From NCBI GenBank assembly GCA_900770525.1, contig CAAHDT010000040.1, positions 1-56,253 of the forward strand: a DNA stretch of 56,253 nucleotides, read 5' to 3'. The DNA comes from Candidatus Gastranaerophilales bacterium. GTDB lineage: Bacteria; Cyanobacteriota; Vampirovibrionia; Gastranaerophilales; Gastranaerophilaceae. Below are positions 44,318-53,626 of the stretch, in pieces (the stretch's first letter is position 1; the number at the start of each line of letters is the position of its first letter). The notes beneath the pieces are model-generated. The model saw nothing but the letters and a program-made list of their open reading frames with translations. It did no database searches and was not told where the DNA came from. The position numbers and the translations under genes are program-made.

Positions 44318-45181
44318 ATGACAATACAAGATTGGTTTGAAAAACGTAAAGAGGCACAAATTCAAAGAAGAGCCTTGGAAGCAAAAGTAGATAACGATAC
44401 GGATCCTGCTTTATGGACAAAATGTGTTCACTGTGATGCACAACTTTTAAAAGAGGATTTGGACAAAAACGATATGGTTTGTCCTGTTTGTGATTATCAT
44501 TTCAGAATAAATGCAAGAAGAAGAATTAAGCAGTTGTTTGACGAAAATTCTTTTGAAGAATTGTTTACGGATATAAAACCGACTGATCCATTGGAGTTTT
44601 TTGATACTGAATCATATAAGAACAGATTACAAAAAGCACAAGACAAAACAGGGCTTGATGATGCCGTTGTAACCGGACTTGCTAAAATTGAAGGTCATAA
44701 GATTGCTGTTGCGATAATGGACTTCGATTTTATGGGTGGCTCAATGGGGAGTGTTGTTGGTGAAAAAATTACCCGAGTTATGGAAAAAGCTATTGAATTA
44801 AAACTTCCGGTGTTGGCTATAACTTCATCCGGTGGTGCAAGAATGCAAGAGAGTGCTTTGAGTTTAATGCAGATGGCAAAAACTTCTTGTGCAGTTTCAA
44901 GATTAGATGACGAAGGTATTTTGTACGTAAACTTGATTACAGAACCGACATTTGGTGGCGTAACAGCAAGTTTTGGTATGCTTGGCGATATCATTGTTGC
45001 AGAGCAAGGCGCAAGAGTTGGGTTTGCCGGTAGAAGAGTAATTGAACAAACTATACGTCAAAAATTACCGTCAGATTTCCAAACTGCAGAGTATTTGTTA
45101 AAATACGGGCAGGTTGATGTAGTTTCGAAACGTAAAGATTTGAGAAAAACGTTAGCAAATATTTTTGCTATGCATGAATAA
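44318..45181 (+). CDS. accD: Acetyl-CoA carboxylase carboxyltransferase subunit beta
   Basis: A 287-residue protein with the N-terminal zinc ribbon (C36, C39, C55, C58) and the crotonase-like carboxyltransferase fold (SSGGARMQE block). With AccA it transfers the carboxyl group from carboxybiotin to acetyl-CoA, giving malonyl-CoA for fatty acids. SD AGGGA. It leads a unit accD-accA-prmA-hyp-kdsB with short gaps. Confidence 0.98.
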   Translation: MTIQDWFEKRKEAQIQRRALEAKVDNDTDPALWTKCVHCDAQLLKEDLDKNDMVCPVCDYHFRINARRRIKQLFDENSFEELFTDIKPTDPLEFFDTESYKNRLQKAQDKTGLDDAVVTGLAKIEGHKIAVAIMDFDFMGGSMGSVVGEKITRVMEKAIELKLPVLAITSSGGARMQESALSLMQMAKTSCAVSRLDDEGILYVNLITEPTFGGVTASFGMLGDIIVAEQGARVGFAGRRVIEQTIRQKLPSDFQTAEYLLKYGQVDVVSKRKDLRKTLANIFAMHE

Positions 45182-45203
45182 ATAAGATTTAAAGGAATAT
45201 ATA

Positions 45204-46160
45204 ATGGCAACTATTTTAGATTTTGAGAAACCGATTATGGAAATAGAAAAGAAAATTGAAGAGTTTAAAAAAATAAGCGCGGAGTCAGGCATGGATTTGA
45301 ACAAAGAAATTGAAACCTTTGAACAGCAGGCAGAAGATTATAAAAAGGATTTGTATGCAAATCTAAAACCTTCCCAAAAGTTACAAATTGCAAGACATCC
45401 TGAACGTCCAAACTTCTTGGACTATGTTTCCGGCATGTGTGAAGATTTTATTGAACTTCACGGAGATAGAACAGGTATGGATGATAGAGCTATCATTGGC
45501 GGTTTGGCTAAAATTGATGGTAAACCTGTTATGATAATTGGTACTATGAAGGGAAAATCTACAAAGGAAAATTTGGAATACAATTTTGGAATGCCTCAAC
45601 CTCAAGGGTACCGCAAGGCTATGCGATTGATGAAGCACGCTAGCAAATTCCATATGCCAATTGTAACTTTAATTGATACTCCGGGAGCATACCCTGGAAT
45701 TAGTGCAGAAGAAACAGGACAGGGGTTGGCTATTGCAACTAACTTAAGAGATATGGCAAAGCTTAATGTTCCGGTAATAGCAATTATAACAGGTGAAGGC
45801 TGTTCCGGTGGTGCATTAGGGCTTGCAGTTGCAGATAGAGTTTATTTGCTTGAACATGCTTATTATACAGTTATTTCTCCGGAAGGTTGCGCTTCAATTT
45901 TATGGAGAGACGCTGCTAAAGCTGCAGAGGCTGCTGAAGCTTTAAAAATTACTGCTCCTGATTTGATGAAGTTTGGAATTATTGATGGAGCAATAAAGGA
46001 GCCTGTTGGTGGAGCTCATCATAATTATGAACTTATGTGTGATGAGATGAAGAAAACTATTGTTGATTCTATCGAAGAGCTTTCAAAACTTTCACCGGAA
46101 GAATTGAAAAGAGAAAGATACAATAAGTACAGAAGAATGGGCGCTTTTGTCCAAGGGTAG
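45204..46160 (+). CDS. accA: Acetyl-CoA carboxylase carboxyltransferase subunit alpha
   Basis: A 318-residue protein of standard length. It shows the N-terminal helical segment, the LIDTPGAYPGISAEE oxyanion region and GEGCSGGALGLAVAD. It pairs with AccD from the preceding gene (22-base gap) as the A2B2 carboxyltransferase. The biotin carboxylase and carrier genes (accC, accB) are not in the window. Confidence 0.98.
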   Translation: MATILDFEKPIMEIEKKIEEFKKISAESGMDLNKEIETFEQQAEDYKKDLYANLKPSQKLQIARHPERPNFLDYVSGMCEDFIELHGDRTGMDDRAIIGGLAKIDGKPVMIIGTMKGKSTKENLEYNFGMPQPQGYRKAMRLMKHASKFHMPIVTLIDTPGAYPGISAEETGQGLAIATNLRDMAKLNVPVIAIITGEGCSGGALGLAVADRVYLLEHAYYTVISPEGCASILWRDAAKAAEAAEALKITAPDLMKFGIIDGAIKEPVGGAHHNYELMCDEMKKTIVDSIEELSKLSPEELKRERYNKYRRMGAFVQG

Positions 46161-46165
46161 TTTTT

Positions 46166-47161
46166 ATGTCTACAGGTAGTGAATATTTTGAATTGCGCAT
46201 AAAAATTAATTCTGAGATGGAAGATATTGTATCTGAAGTTTGTTTTGAAGAATTTCCTTGTGAGGGAGTTGTTCTTGCCGAGGAAACATACAAAGACTTG
46301 GAAATGGTTGCGACAACGGAAGGTACTTTAAGGGTTTTTCTTAATCCTTATATGTTTCAGGATGATTTAGAGCAACAAAATGCTTTAAAAAAATGTAAAT
46401 CGGAGTATGTTTCTCGTGTGCTTACTGAGAAAAGAGAACTGTTCAAGTCAAGAGGTTTTTCTGATGATGAATTAGGCAGTTGGGAATTTTCTTTAGACTT
46501 AAAGCAAAACGAAGACTGGTCAAAGAAATGGAAAGCAAAGTGGGATGTAACTCATGTTACGGATAGAATTACCGTTGTTCCTGATTGGTTAGAATATTCG
46601 CCTCATAGAGATGATGAAGTGATTATACGCTTGGAACCGGGCTGTGCTTTTGGTACAGGAACTCACCAAACTACTCAATTGTGTATGAAGGCTATGGAAA
46701 AATATATGCCGAAAAATGCTGAGGTTGCTGATATCGGTACTGGTTCAGGAATTTTGTCAGTTTGCGCTATGAAGTTTGGAGCAAATTCGGTTTACGGTTG
46801 TGACATTGATGAAACTGTAATTGATGTAGCCAAAGAAAATGCCATAAAGAATTTAACGGTTTCAAATAATATTTCGGATAAAGAAAAAATGCCTGACGGG
46901 GTTGTTTTTGAACTCAATACGGCAGACAAAATTAATAGAAAATTTGATTTTGTCATGGCAAACATTTTGCATAATGTGTTGTCTGATATAATGTGTGATT
47001 TAAAAAATCTTTTAAAAGATTGTGCATATTTGAGTTTGAGTGGAATTCTTGACGAGAAAAGAGATGTTGTCTTAAGTGCAATAGAGCGAGAAAAACTTCA
47101 AATAGTCGAAGAAATGCACCAAGATCAATGGGTTGGATTTGTTGTAAAGAAACGAGTTTAA
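46166..47161 (+). CDS. prmA: Ribosomal protein L11 methyltransferase
   Basis: A 331-residue protein. A substrate-recognition domain (about 1-150) is followed by a Rossmann methyltransferase domain: PGCAFGTGTHQTT, DIGTGSGILSV (SAM loop) and MANIL for the catalytic motif. It trimethylates L11 using SAM. It follows accA by five bases. Close coupling to fatty-acid genes is likely housekeeping packing rather than a functional link. Confidence 0.93.
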   Translation: MSTGSEYFELRIKINSEMEDIVSEVCFEEFPCEGVVLAEETYKDLEMVATTEGTLRVFLNPYMFQDDLEQQNALKKCKSEYVSRVLTEKRELFKSRGFSDDELGSWEFSLDLKQNEDWSKKWKAKWDVTHVTDRITVVPDWLEYSPHRDDEVIIRLEPGCAFGTGTHQTTQLCMKAMEKYMPKNAEVADIGTGSGILSVCAMKFGANSVYGCDIDETVIDVAKENAIKNLTVSNNISDKEKMPDGVVFELNTADKINRKFDFVMANILHNVLSDIMCDLKNLLKDCAYLSLSGILDEKRDVVLSAIEREKLQIVEEMHQDQWVGFVVKKRV

Positions 47162-47163
47162 AT

Positions 47164-47571
47164 ATGTTTGAAGTTTCCTTGTTGCTTGTAGTATGTTCTA
47201 TTTTCATAATTACTCTTTTAATTGATATAAAAGGATTTTTAGAAATTCATAAATTGTTTTTAGAAAATTACGATAATTTACGAGCAAATTACGGTGGTTA
47301 TATAGATAAGTTTGACGAAAAATGGAGCTTGCATTATTTGGCGGAGCTGGATTTTGTTTGTAGATTTATTGAAGTTGAATTATATGAAAAGATTATTATA
47401 TTAAAATATGATGATAAGGCTGCTGTGTGCAGTGATATTGGGCAAATTCAACTAGTAAAAGGTTTTTTCCCTTATGCGAAATTTCCTGTAAATGATAGTT
47501 TTGTTACTGTCACTTTAAGCAAAGAAACTTATGATAAATTAAATAGATATTTGGAGGCAAAAAATGACTAA
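47164..47571 (+). CDS. Hypothetical single-helix membrane-anchored protein
   Basis: A 135-residue protein with one N-terminal membrane helix (about 3-22) and a soluble domain of mixed character. I recognise no family. The ATG is two bases after the prmA stop, and the end overlaps kdsB by eight bases, so it is expressed with the unit. The position directly before kdsB hints at an envelope role, but nothing in the sequence shows this. Confidence 0.8.
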   Translation: MFEVSLLLVVCSIFIITLLIDIKGFLEIHKLFLENYDNLRANYGGYIDKFDEKWSLHYLAELDFVCRFIEVELYEKIIILKYDDKAAVCSDIGQIQLVKGFFPYAKFPVNDSFVTVTLSKETYDKLNRYLEAKND

Positions 47572-48298
47572 AACAGCTATAATTATTCCTGCCAGATATG
47601 GTTCTAGCAGATTAGAAGGTAAACCGTTAATCGAAGTTGCAAGTAAGCCGATTATTCAATGGGTTTACGAAAAGGCTCAACAGACAAAATTGGCTGACAT
47701 GATTATTGTTGCAACTGATGACGAAAGAATTTTTAATGCTGTTAAAGCTTTTGGTGGCAATGTTGAAATGACTTCCGTTAATCATAAATGTGGTAGCGAT
47801 AGAATTAGAGAGGTTGTTGACCGCCACCCTGAAATTAGTTTTATAGTTAATCTTCAAGGTGATGAACCTCTTATTAAACCTGAAAGTATTGATGAAGTTA
47901 TTAAAAATGTTAAAGATGATGAAAATGCGGATATATCTACTCTTATTCGCGTAATTGAGGATGAAGACGAAATTGTTAACCCTAATTTGGTGAAATGTGT
48001 TACCGATAGAAAAGGTTTTGCACTTTATTTTTCACGTTCAAAAATTCCTTACGAAAGAAAAGCTGGTTTTACAAAATTTTACGGGCATTTAGGAATATAT
48101 GGTTATAAACGTGATGCATTAATCAAGATGACCGAACTTCCTCAAGCTTCTTTAGAGCAAACAGAAAGTCTTGAACAACTAAGAGCTTTGGAAAATGGAA
48201 TGAAAATAAAAACATCTGTAGTTGACTTTGCACCAGTCGGTATTGATACTTTAGAAGATTTAGAGAAATTTAAGCAAATAGTTGCTCAAAAACTGTAA
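47564..48298 (+). CDS. kdsB: 3-deoxy-manno-octulosonate cytidylyltransferase (CMP-Kdo synthetase)
   Basis: A 244-residue nucleotidyltransferase with the family start IIPARYGSSRLEGKPL, the NLQGDEPLI block and GHLGIYGYKRD. It activates Kdo with CTP for transfer to lipid A, so the cell should make Kdo-containing LPS. SD GGAGG lies inside the end of the previous gene. The Kdo phosphatase kdsC is at 14546. Confidence 0.97.
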   Translation: MTKTAIIIPARYGSSRLEGKPLIEVASKPIIQWVYEKAQQTKLADMIIVATDDERIFNAVKAFGGNVEMTSVNHKCGSDRIREVVDRHPEISFIVNLQGDEPLIKPESIDEVIKNVKDDENADISTLIRVIEDEDEIVNPNLVKCVTDRKGFALYFSRSKIPYERKAGFTKFYGHLGIYGYKRDALIKMTELPQASLEQTESLEQLRALENGMKIKTSVVDFAPVGIDTLEDLEKFKQIVAQKL

Positions 48299-48303
48299 TA
48301 TAA

Positions 48304-48909
48304 CTAGAAAGTTATATCGATTTGTTTAGGTAAAAGAGCTTGTAATCCTTCATCTTTGTGATTTTTTGGCGGATGAGTATGGATTATTTTGTGTAAAAAT
48401 TTTTTAGGAATCGAATGGAAAAAGGATATTTCATTTTCTCCTATGTGTCCCAGATAACCGAAACGTTCCAAATATTTCTTTGGAACTCTATAAACGGCGA
48501 TGACACCGTTGTTGCCGGCAAATTGACGAGCAATTTTTCTTTTGGTAGTTGTGTGTAGTACAGGATCTCCGTGTTGGGTTAAACCGGTATACTCCATAAT
48601 AATGTCACTAATTTTTTTATTCTTGTGTTGAGCTAAAATTTCTTTTCGGCTTTGTCCGGCACTTGCTGCAACTGAATTTGCATATTGTTTCCCGTATGTT
48701 TTTAAACCTCTATACAAGACATATTCGCCCTTTTTTGTCCTTGTAAAACAAGATACAGGTAACGATACAACAGGCTCTACAGTACAAGCTGATTTCATCA
48801 TCACCCCCCCTGTTCTCGATGCCATAGCATAACCGGTTTCAAGGCTTTTTCGAGAATATTGCGAACGTGCTTCCCTTATAACTGTTTTAGCCAATTTCGA
48901 TATTTTCAT
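48304..48909 (-). CDS. Candidate ADP-ribosyltransferase-fold (ART) protein, possible effector
   Basis: A 201-residue protein. Residues ~60-178 line up with the R-S-E class of ADP-ribosyltransferases: VLYRGL places an Arg at 67; DPVLHTTT (115-122), followed by KIARQF, takes the place of the S-T-S strand; VIAVYRVP (136-143) matches the next strand; and GENEISF gives the E-x-E pair (E158, E160). The N-terminus (1-55) is basic and helical with no signal peptide. If active it would use NAD to modify a protein or nucleic acid. No immunity or antitoxin gene is adjacent. It is convergent with kdsB, five bases away. SD AGGGG supports the start. Confidence 0.6.
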   Translation of the reverse strand: MKISKLAKTVIREARSQYSRKSLETGYAMASRTGGVMMKSACTVEPVVSLPVSCFTRTKKGEYVLYRGLKTYGKQYANSVAASAGQSRKEILAQHKNKKISDIIMEYTGLTQHGDPVLHTTTKRKIARQFAGNNGVIAVYRVPKKYLERFGYLGHIGENEISFFHSIPKKFLHKIIHTHPPKNHKDEGLQALLPKQIDITF

Positions 48910-48987
48910 TCCAAATTTCCCCTTATATTTCTATAAAGTATTTTTAGATGAAATTATTGCATTTCCGACTAATTTATGTAACAAAAA

Positions 48988-50253
48988 CTATACGTTAGGC
49001 AAGTCGCCTTTAACATCGGCGATTACATCACTGGCTAATTCAAATTCTGAATGTAAGGCTTTTACTGCTTTGTTTGCATCCGCTTTATCTACAAGACAAC
49101 TGATTTTAATTTCACTTGTAGAAATCATTTTGATATTAATTCCAAGGTTTGCAAGTGTTTCAAACATAGATGATGCAATTCCAGGTCTGTCAATCATGCC
49201 TGCTCCAACAATTGAAACCTTTGCTATTTCAGAGTTTATTTGAATTTCTCCACAACCTATTTGGCTTTTTAAACTGTTTAATGTTTCTCTTGTTTTTTCG
49301 ATATCGTTTCCGTCAATTGTGAAAGCAATGTCGTTAGTGTTTGAAATTTTTCTTGCGTAAGATTGGATAATCATATCTACGGAAATATTTTCTTTTGCTA
49401 ATTTGGAAAATATTTTAGCAGCTTGTCCCGGAATATCAGGTACATCGCAAACAACTACTCTTGCTTGTGTTAAATCAGCAGCAACGCCTGTTACCGGTTT
49501 ATCTATTTCCATTTTATCCACTCCTAATATTAATGTACCTAAATCATCTGTTTTAAAACTACTTCTTACTCGAAGTTTAACATTATTTAGTTTCGCAGTT
49601 TCAACACTTCTCGGATGTAAAACTGCTGCTCCTGCGTGCGCAAGTTCCAACATTTCTTCGTAAGAGATTTCTTTAAGTTTAGAGGCATTTGGAACGACTC
49701 TCGGATCTGTTGTGTAGACTCCTTCAACATCTGTATAGATATCACATCTTTCAGCGTGCAATGCTGCTGCAAGTGCTACCGCTGATGTATCAGAACCACC
49801 TCTTCCGAGTGTTGTGATTTCTCCAAACTCTGTTACTCCTTGGAATCCTGCGACTACGACTACTTTCCCTTTATTTAAATTTTCAAGAATTTTTTCTGTT
49901 TCAATTTTTAAAATACGTGCTTTTGAATGTACATTTTCTGTGAAAATTCCAACTTGCATTGCGTTAAAGCTTATTGCATCACAACCTTGAGCTTGTAGCG
50001 CCATTGCAAGCAACGCAATAGAAACACCTTCTCCGGTAGATAAAAGCATGTCCATTTCTCTTGTAGATGGAGTTGCCGAAAAGTCTTTAGCCATTTTTAC
50101 AAGATAGTCTGTTGTGTGCCCCATTGCAGAAACAACAACTACAACGTTATTTCCGTTGTTTCTTTCTTTGATGACTGTCTTTGCAACATTTTTAATTTTT
50201 TCAGTGTCTGCGACAGATGTTCCGCCAAATTTTTGAACTATAATCTTTTTCAA
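48988..50253 (-). CDS. lysC: Aspartate kinase
   Basis: A 421-residue monofunctional aspartokinase. The kinase domain (1-245) has the KFGGTSVAD start, the GRGGSDTSA loop and a FQGVTEFGE block. Two ACT domains follow (about 265-415), the usual site of lysine/threonine feedback. It phosphorylates aspartate at the start of Lys/Thr/Met synthesis. The start is TTG, after an AGGT-type SD, nine bases past the TPR gene. Confidence 0.96.
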   Translation of the reverse strand: MKKIIVQKFGGTSVADTEKIKNVAKTVIKERNNGNNVVVVVSAMGHTTDYLVKMAKDFSATPSTREMDMLLSTGEGVSIALLAMALQAQGCDAISFNAMQVGIFTENVHSKARILKIETEKILENLNKGKVVVVAGFQGVTEFGEITTLGRGGSDTSAVALAAALHAERCDIYTDVEGVYTTDPRVVPNASKLKEISYEEMLELAHAGAAVLHPRSVETAKLNNVKLRVRSSFKTDDLGTLILGVDKMEIDKPVTGVAADLTQARVVVCDVPDIPGQAAKIFSKLAKENISVDMIIQSYARKISNTNDIAFTIDGNDIEKTRETLNSLKSQIGCGEIQINSEIAKVSIVGAGMIDRPGIASSMFETLANLGINIKMISTSEIKISCLVDKADANKAVKALHSEFELASDVIADVKGDLPNV

Positions 50254-50262
50254 TTTTTCTAC

Positions 50263-51750
50263 CTACTTACACATATTACCCAAATCATCGTACTCGCTTT
50301 GATATTCAAAGGCTTTTTCGTCAATTGTTTTGATTTTTTCCGCAATCGACATTGTTTCTCTCACATTATATTCGCAATTATTTGCTTTGACAAGTATGTA
50401 ACCGACATGAAATAAAAGATTTAATATTTCTATATTGTTTTCGTCCAGTTTTTCAGCTCTGCGAAGTTTTCTTTGTGCGCTTTCGTATTCTTTTTCTCTA
50501 ATCAAGTATTTTGCATATTCAACAAATCTTTTAATATCATAAGGTGCTTCAACTAAAGATTTTTCAAAATACTCTTTTGTTTGAGGCTTGTCACCCAGTT
50601 GTTCGTAAGCACATGCTATATAATAATTTAATGAAATATCGAAGGTTATTTGATTTTGAATGCTTTTGAATTTATTAATGGCGTTTTCAAATTCATTTTT
50701 CTTAAAGGCTATTAAAGCAGTTGCTTTTTTATAGATGTATATTTCATTATCAATCTCAGAAATTTTTTCAAGAGTTTTTTCGGCTTGTTCAATTTCTCCG
50801 CAACCGGCTTGAGAAAGGGCTATCCCAGCCAAAACCTCATCGTCATTTCCTGATAATTCAAGTGCTTTTTCAAATTTTTCTTTCGCTAATTGGAATTCAT
50901 TATAAATCTGTAATGTTACCCCCCAGTCAAAAAACAGATGAGGAGTGATAAGTTCTCTGTTGAAAGCTTCATCATACATTTTTAGGCTGTTTTCTTTTTG
51001 TCCCTTTATAACATAAAGTTTTCCTAATAAAAGATATGATGGCAATAAATTTTTGTTAAATTCTAAAGATTTTAGAGCATAATGAATTGCGTTATCCCAA
51101 TCGCCTTTTAAGTATTTAAGGTTCGCGTATTCGTATGTGTTTGTTTCATTCGGGTTAACATTTGCCAAGAAGTTCAACTTCGTTTCTGCTTCATTATACT
51201 GTCCTGTGCGAACTTCCATTATAGCGGCTAATAATAGCGCCATAAAGTTGTATTTGTTAAGTCGAACGGACTCTAAAAACTTTTCATGAGCTTCGTGGTA
51301 TCTTTTTTGTTTCATTAATGACATTCCCCAACCGGCGAAAACATCTGTATTCATTGCAGAAATTTTATTTGCGTTTTCAAAAGACTCTTCAGCTTCATCA
51401 TTTTTGCCTGAATTGATTAATGCAAATCCCAAAAGTCGCCAAATATCTTTATCGTGATTGTTCAGGTTCGCAGATTTTTTGTAAGCAATAACTGCCTCAT
51501 TAAGACGACCTGTTTTTTCATATATCATTCCTAAATATTTGAAAACCAATGCATCTTCTTGTGGTAATTCTAAAGCTTTTTGCAAAATTTTTTCAGCTTC
51601 TTCCAGTTTTCCTTTTTCTATAGATTTTTTTGCCCGATTAACAAGCGCAAGAGAAGGTAGCGCTTGAACAACTGATTCTTTTTCATATTTATCTAAAGAT
51701 GCGCTCAAGTTTTTTATTTTATTTAAAATGTTTTTTAATCTGTCAAACAA
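50263..51750 (-). CDS. Tetratricopeptide-repeat protein
   Basis: A 495-residue protein composed almost entirely of TPR units, about 11-12 helix pairs from residue ~35 to ~460. It has no signal peptide or membrane segment, so it is likely a cytosolic scaffold. I place the start at TTG 51750: GGGAGG lies seven bases upstream, while the more upstream ATG at 51777 would overlap the KdsC-like gene by 43 bases without an SD. With this start the overlap is 16 bases, so translation is coupled. Confidence 0.85.
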   Translation of the reverse strand: MFDRLKNILNKIKNLSASLDKYEKESVVQALPSLALVNRAKKSIEKGKLEEAEKILQKALELPQEDALVFKYLGMIYEKTGRLNEAVIAYKKSANLNNHDKDIWRLLGFALINSGKNDEAEESFENANKISAMNTDVFAGWGMSLMKQKRYHEAHEKFLESVRLNKYNFMALLLAAIMEVRTGQYNEAETKLNFLANVNPNETNTYEYANLKYLKGDWDNAIHYALKSLEFNKNLLPSYLLLGKLYVIKGQKENSLKMYDEAFNRELITPHLFFDWGVTLQIYNEFQLAKEKFEKALELSGNDDEVLAGIALSQAGCGEIEQAEKTLEKISEIDNEIYIYKKATALIAFKKNEFENAINKFKSIQNQITFDISLNYYIACAYEQLGDKPQTKEYFEKSLVEAPYDIKRFVEYAKYLIREKEYESAQRKLRRAEKLDENNIEILNLLFHVGYILVKANNCEYNVRETMSIAEKIKTIDEKAFEYQSEYDDLGNMCK

Positions 51751-52211
51751 TCCGCAACCTCCCGAAATGCTCCCCATCCGCTTTCATGTTCTGTAATTTG
51801 AATATTTGGTGCTTGTTTCACCTTGTCTACAGCATGTGGTACTGTTATTTTGTATTTTGCCCAGTTCAAGCACTCCAAGTCGTTAATATCATCCCCAAGA
51901 TATACGTACTCTTCTTGGGTTAAGTTGTATTTTTCTAAAATAGATTTTAATACATCTATTTTGTTATGAATTTTTTGATGAACTTCTTTTAGGTTGAATT
52001 TTTCAGTGAGAAGCGCTATTGCAGGATTTCTTTCTCCAGAAATTATTGCAATTTCAATCCCTTTTTTCTTCAAATTATTAAATCCGATAATATCCTGATA
52101 ATTTAATCTGCGCGTCATTGTATAATCGTCGTTAATGTATACACAATTGTCTGTAACAATTCCGTCAAAATCTGTTATTATCCACTTTATTGTGTTTGGT
52201 AATTTTAACAT
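51735..52211 (-). CDS. Second KdsC-like HAD phosphatase
   Basis: A 158-residue HAD protein of the same length and plan as KdsC: DFDGIVTDN (nucleophile motif), the IISGERN segment in place of ITARN, and GDDINDLECL. It is clearly a paralogue of the 14546 protein but diverged in the substrate loops. It may act on a different keto-sugar acid phosphate (for example a nonulosonate) or be a spare Kdo-8-P phosphatase. It leads a unit with the TPR gene and lysC. Confidence 0.82.
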   Translation of the reverse strand: MLKLPNTIKWIITDFDGIVTDNCVYINDDYTMTRRLNYQDIIGFNNLKKKGIEIAIISGERNPAIALLTEKFNLKEVHQKIHNKIDVLKSILEKYNLTQEEYVYLGDDINDLECLNWAKYKITVPHAVDKVKQAPNIQITEHESGWGAFREVADCLTD

Positions 52212-52236
52212 TTGTTTAAACTCTTTTCTTCAAGAC

Positions 52237-52265
52237 TTAACAACTATTGCCCTATCTGGTATAAT
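52237..52265 (+). promoter_or_regulatory. Promoter of the histidine kinase gene
   Basis: TTAACA (52237-52242), exactly 17 bases, then TATAAT (52260-52265) preceded by TGG (extended -10). Confidence 0.7.
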
Positions 52266-52312
52266 TATAGCATAAATCGGTAAATATATATTGAAGGTTA
52301 AAAAAAGTAAAC

Positions 52313-53584
52313 ATGTTATGGTATTTGATTAATATAGGTATTATTGCAGTTTTTATAAGCTTGTTTTTAATTACGCGCAGAATGAACAAACGCTGGTCTA
52401 AGATTAACGATTATTTGGGGACAGTTACAAATACCGTTAATTCAATCAGATATGGTGATTTGTCAACGAAAATTGAAAAACTGGAACATCCTACGTATCA
52501 AAATGTAACAGATAGTATTAACCGAATGGTTGAAACTCTTAATGATCGTGAAAAAATGATTATTGAATATCAAAACGAGTTGATGCGCCAAAACAAACTT
52601 TTGGAGTCTGTTATTAATTCATTGTCAGACGGTATTCTTATCGTGAATGAAAATTTCAACATTTTGCGTGCAACTCCTAAAATAACAGATTGGTTTGGTG
52701 TTAAGGGAAATGATATAATCGGTAAAGATATAAGGGATTATATCCAGTTTGCTGATAATATTCATCTTGATAGGTTTACTAATACTGATATTTTTATAAA
52801 GCATACCCCGACAAATAATTTTGTTTTAAGTGCAATAAAATTGTCAACAGAAGATAACAAAAAAAGATATGTTTTGATAATAAAAGATGTAACAACAGAA
52901 CGAGAAATAGAAACATTAAAAGAAGATTTTGTAGCAACGTTAACGCATGACTTAAAAGTTCCTATTGTTGCGGAGGCTAATATTTTGGAATTTTTACTAA
53001 ATGGTAAATTTGGGGAAATTAACGAAAAGCAACAGTTTGCCGTGAAAAACATGCAAGCATCTAATAAAGAACTGTTAAACCTTGTTCAAATTGTATTGGA
53101 AACTTATAAAATCAAGGACGGACGTATAAAATTACTTAAGGAAGATATTAAGTTAAATGAATTTATTACTAAAATTATAGGTGACATGGCGCCAATTGCG
53201 GCGGATTCCGGACTGAAAATTAATTTTAAAATCGGACGAAACATAAAAGTTACGGCAGATGCTATGCAGTTGGAGCGTGTTATAAAAAATTTAATAAATA
53301 ATGCGATTTATCATAGTAATACTAAGAAGGATATTGATATTACAATTGGTGAAGTCCCGAAATTTATTACTATATCCGTAATTGATTATGGACAGGGAAT
53401 TTCTGAAAACGATATTAAATTGATTTTCAATAAATACTATTCGGCATCTAAAAAATTTAGAAAAATCGGTACCGGATTGGGCTTGTATTTGTCGCAACAA
53501 ATCATAACTTCACACGGTGGCGAAATTGTCGTAAAAAGTGAAGAAAACGTTAGAACAGAATTTTGTATAAAATTACCGTTATAA
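52313..53584 (+). CDS. Membrane-anchored PAS sensor histidine kinase (orphan)
   Basis: A 423-residue protein. One N-terminal membrane helix (about 3-21) is followed by a HAMP-like coiled segment (25-95), a PAS domain (about 97-195), HisKA with the phospho-acceptor H212 in LTHDLKVP, and HATPase_c with N (NLINNAIYHS), G1 (DYGQGIS) and G2 (GTGLGLYLS) boxes. It has almost no periplasmic part, so the signal is probably cytosolic or membrane-derived. No response regulator gene is adjacent. The SD is weak and distant. Confidence 0.95.
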   Translation: MLWYLINIGIIAVFISLFLITRRMNKRWSKINDYLGTVTNTVNSIRYGDLSTKIEKLEHPTYQNVTDSINRMVETLNDREKMIIEYQNELMRQNKLLESVINSLSDGILIVNENFNILRATPKITDWFGVKGNDIIGKDIRDYIQFADNIHLDRFTNTDIFIKHTPTNNFVLSAIKLSTEDNKKRYVLIIKDVTTEREIETLKEDFVATLTHDLKVPIVAEANILEFLLNGKFGEINEKQQFAVKNMQASNKELLNLVQIVLETYKIKDGRIKLLKEDIKLNEFITKIIGDMAPIAADSGLKINFKIGRNIKVTADAMQLERVIKNLINNAIYHSNTKKDIDITIGEVPKFITISVIDYGQGISENDIKLIFNKYYSASKKFRKIGTGLGLYLSQQIITSHGGEIVVKSEENVRTEFCIKLPL

Positions 53585-53626
53585 CGTTTTTCAAGATTTT
53601 TGTGTGCATTTGCAAGACGTATAATT

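Noticed and set aside
51751..51777. ATG start at 51777 for the TPR protein
   Set aside because: It would overlap the KdsC-like gene by 43 bases and has no SD; TTG 51750 has GGGAGG seven bases upstream.
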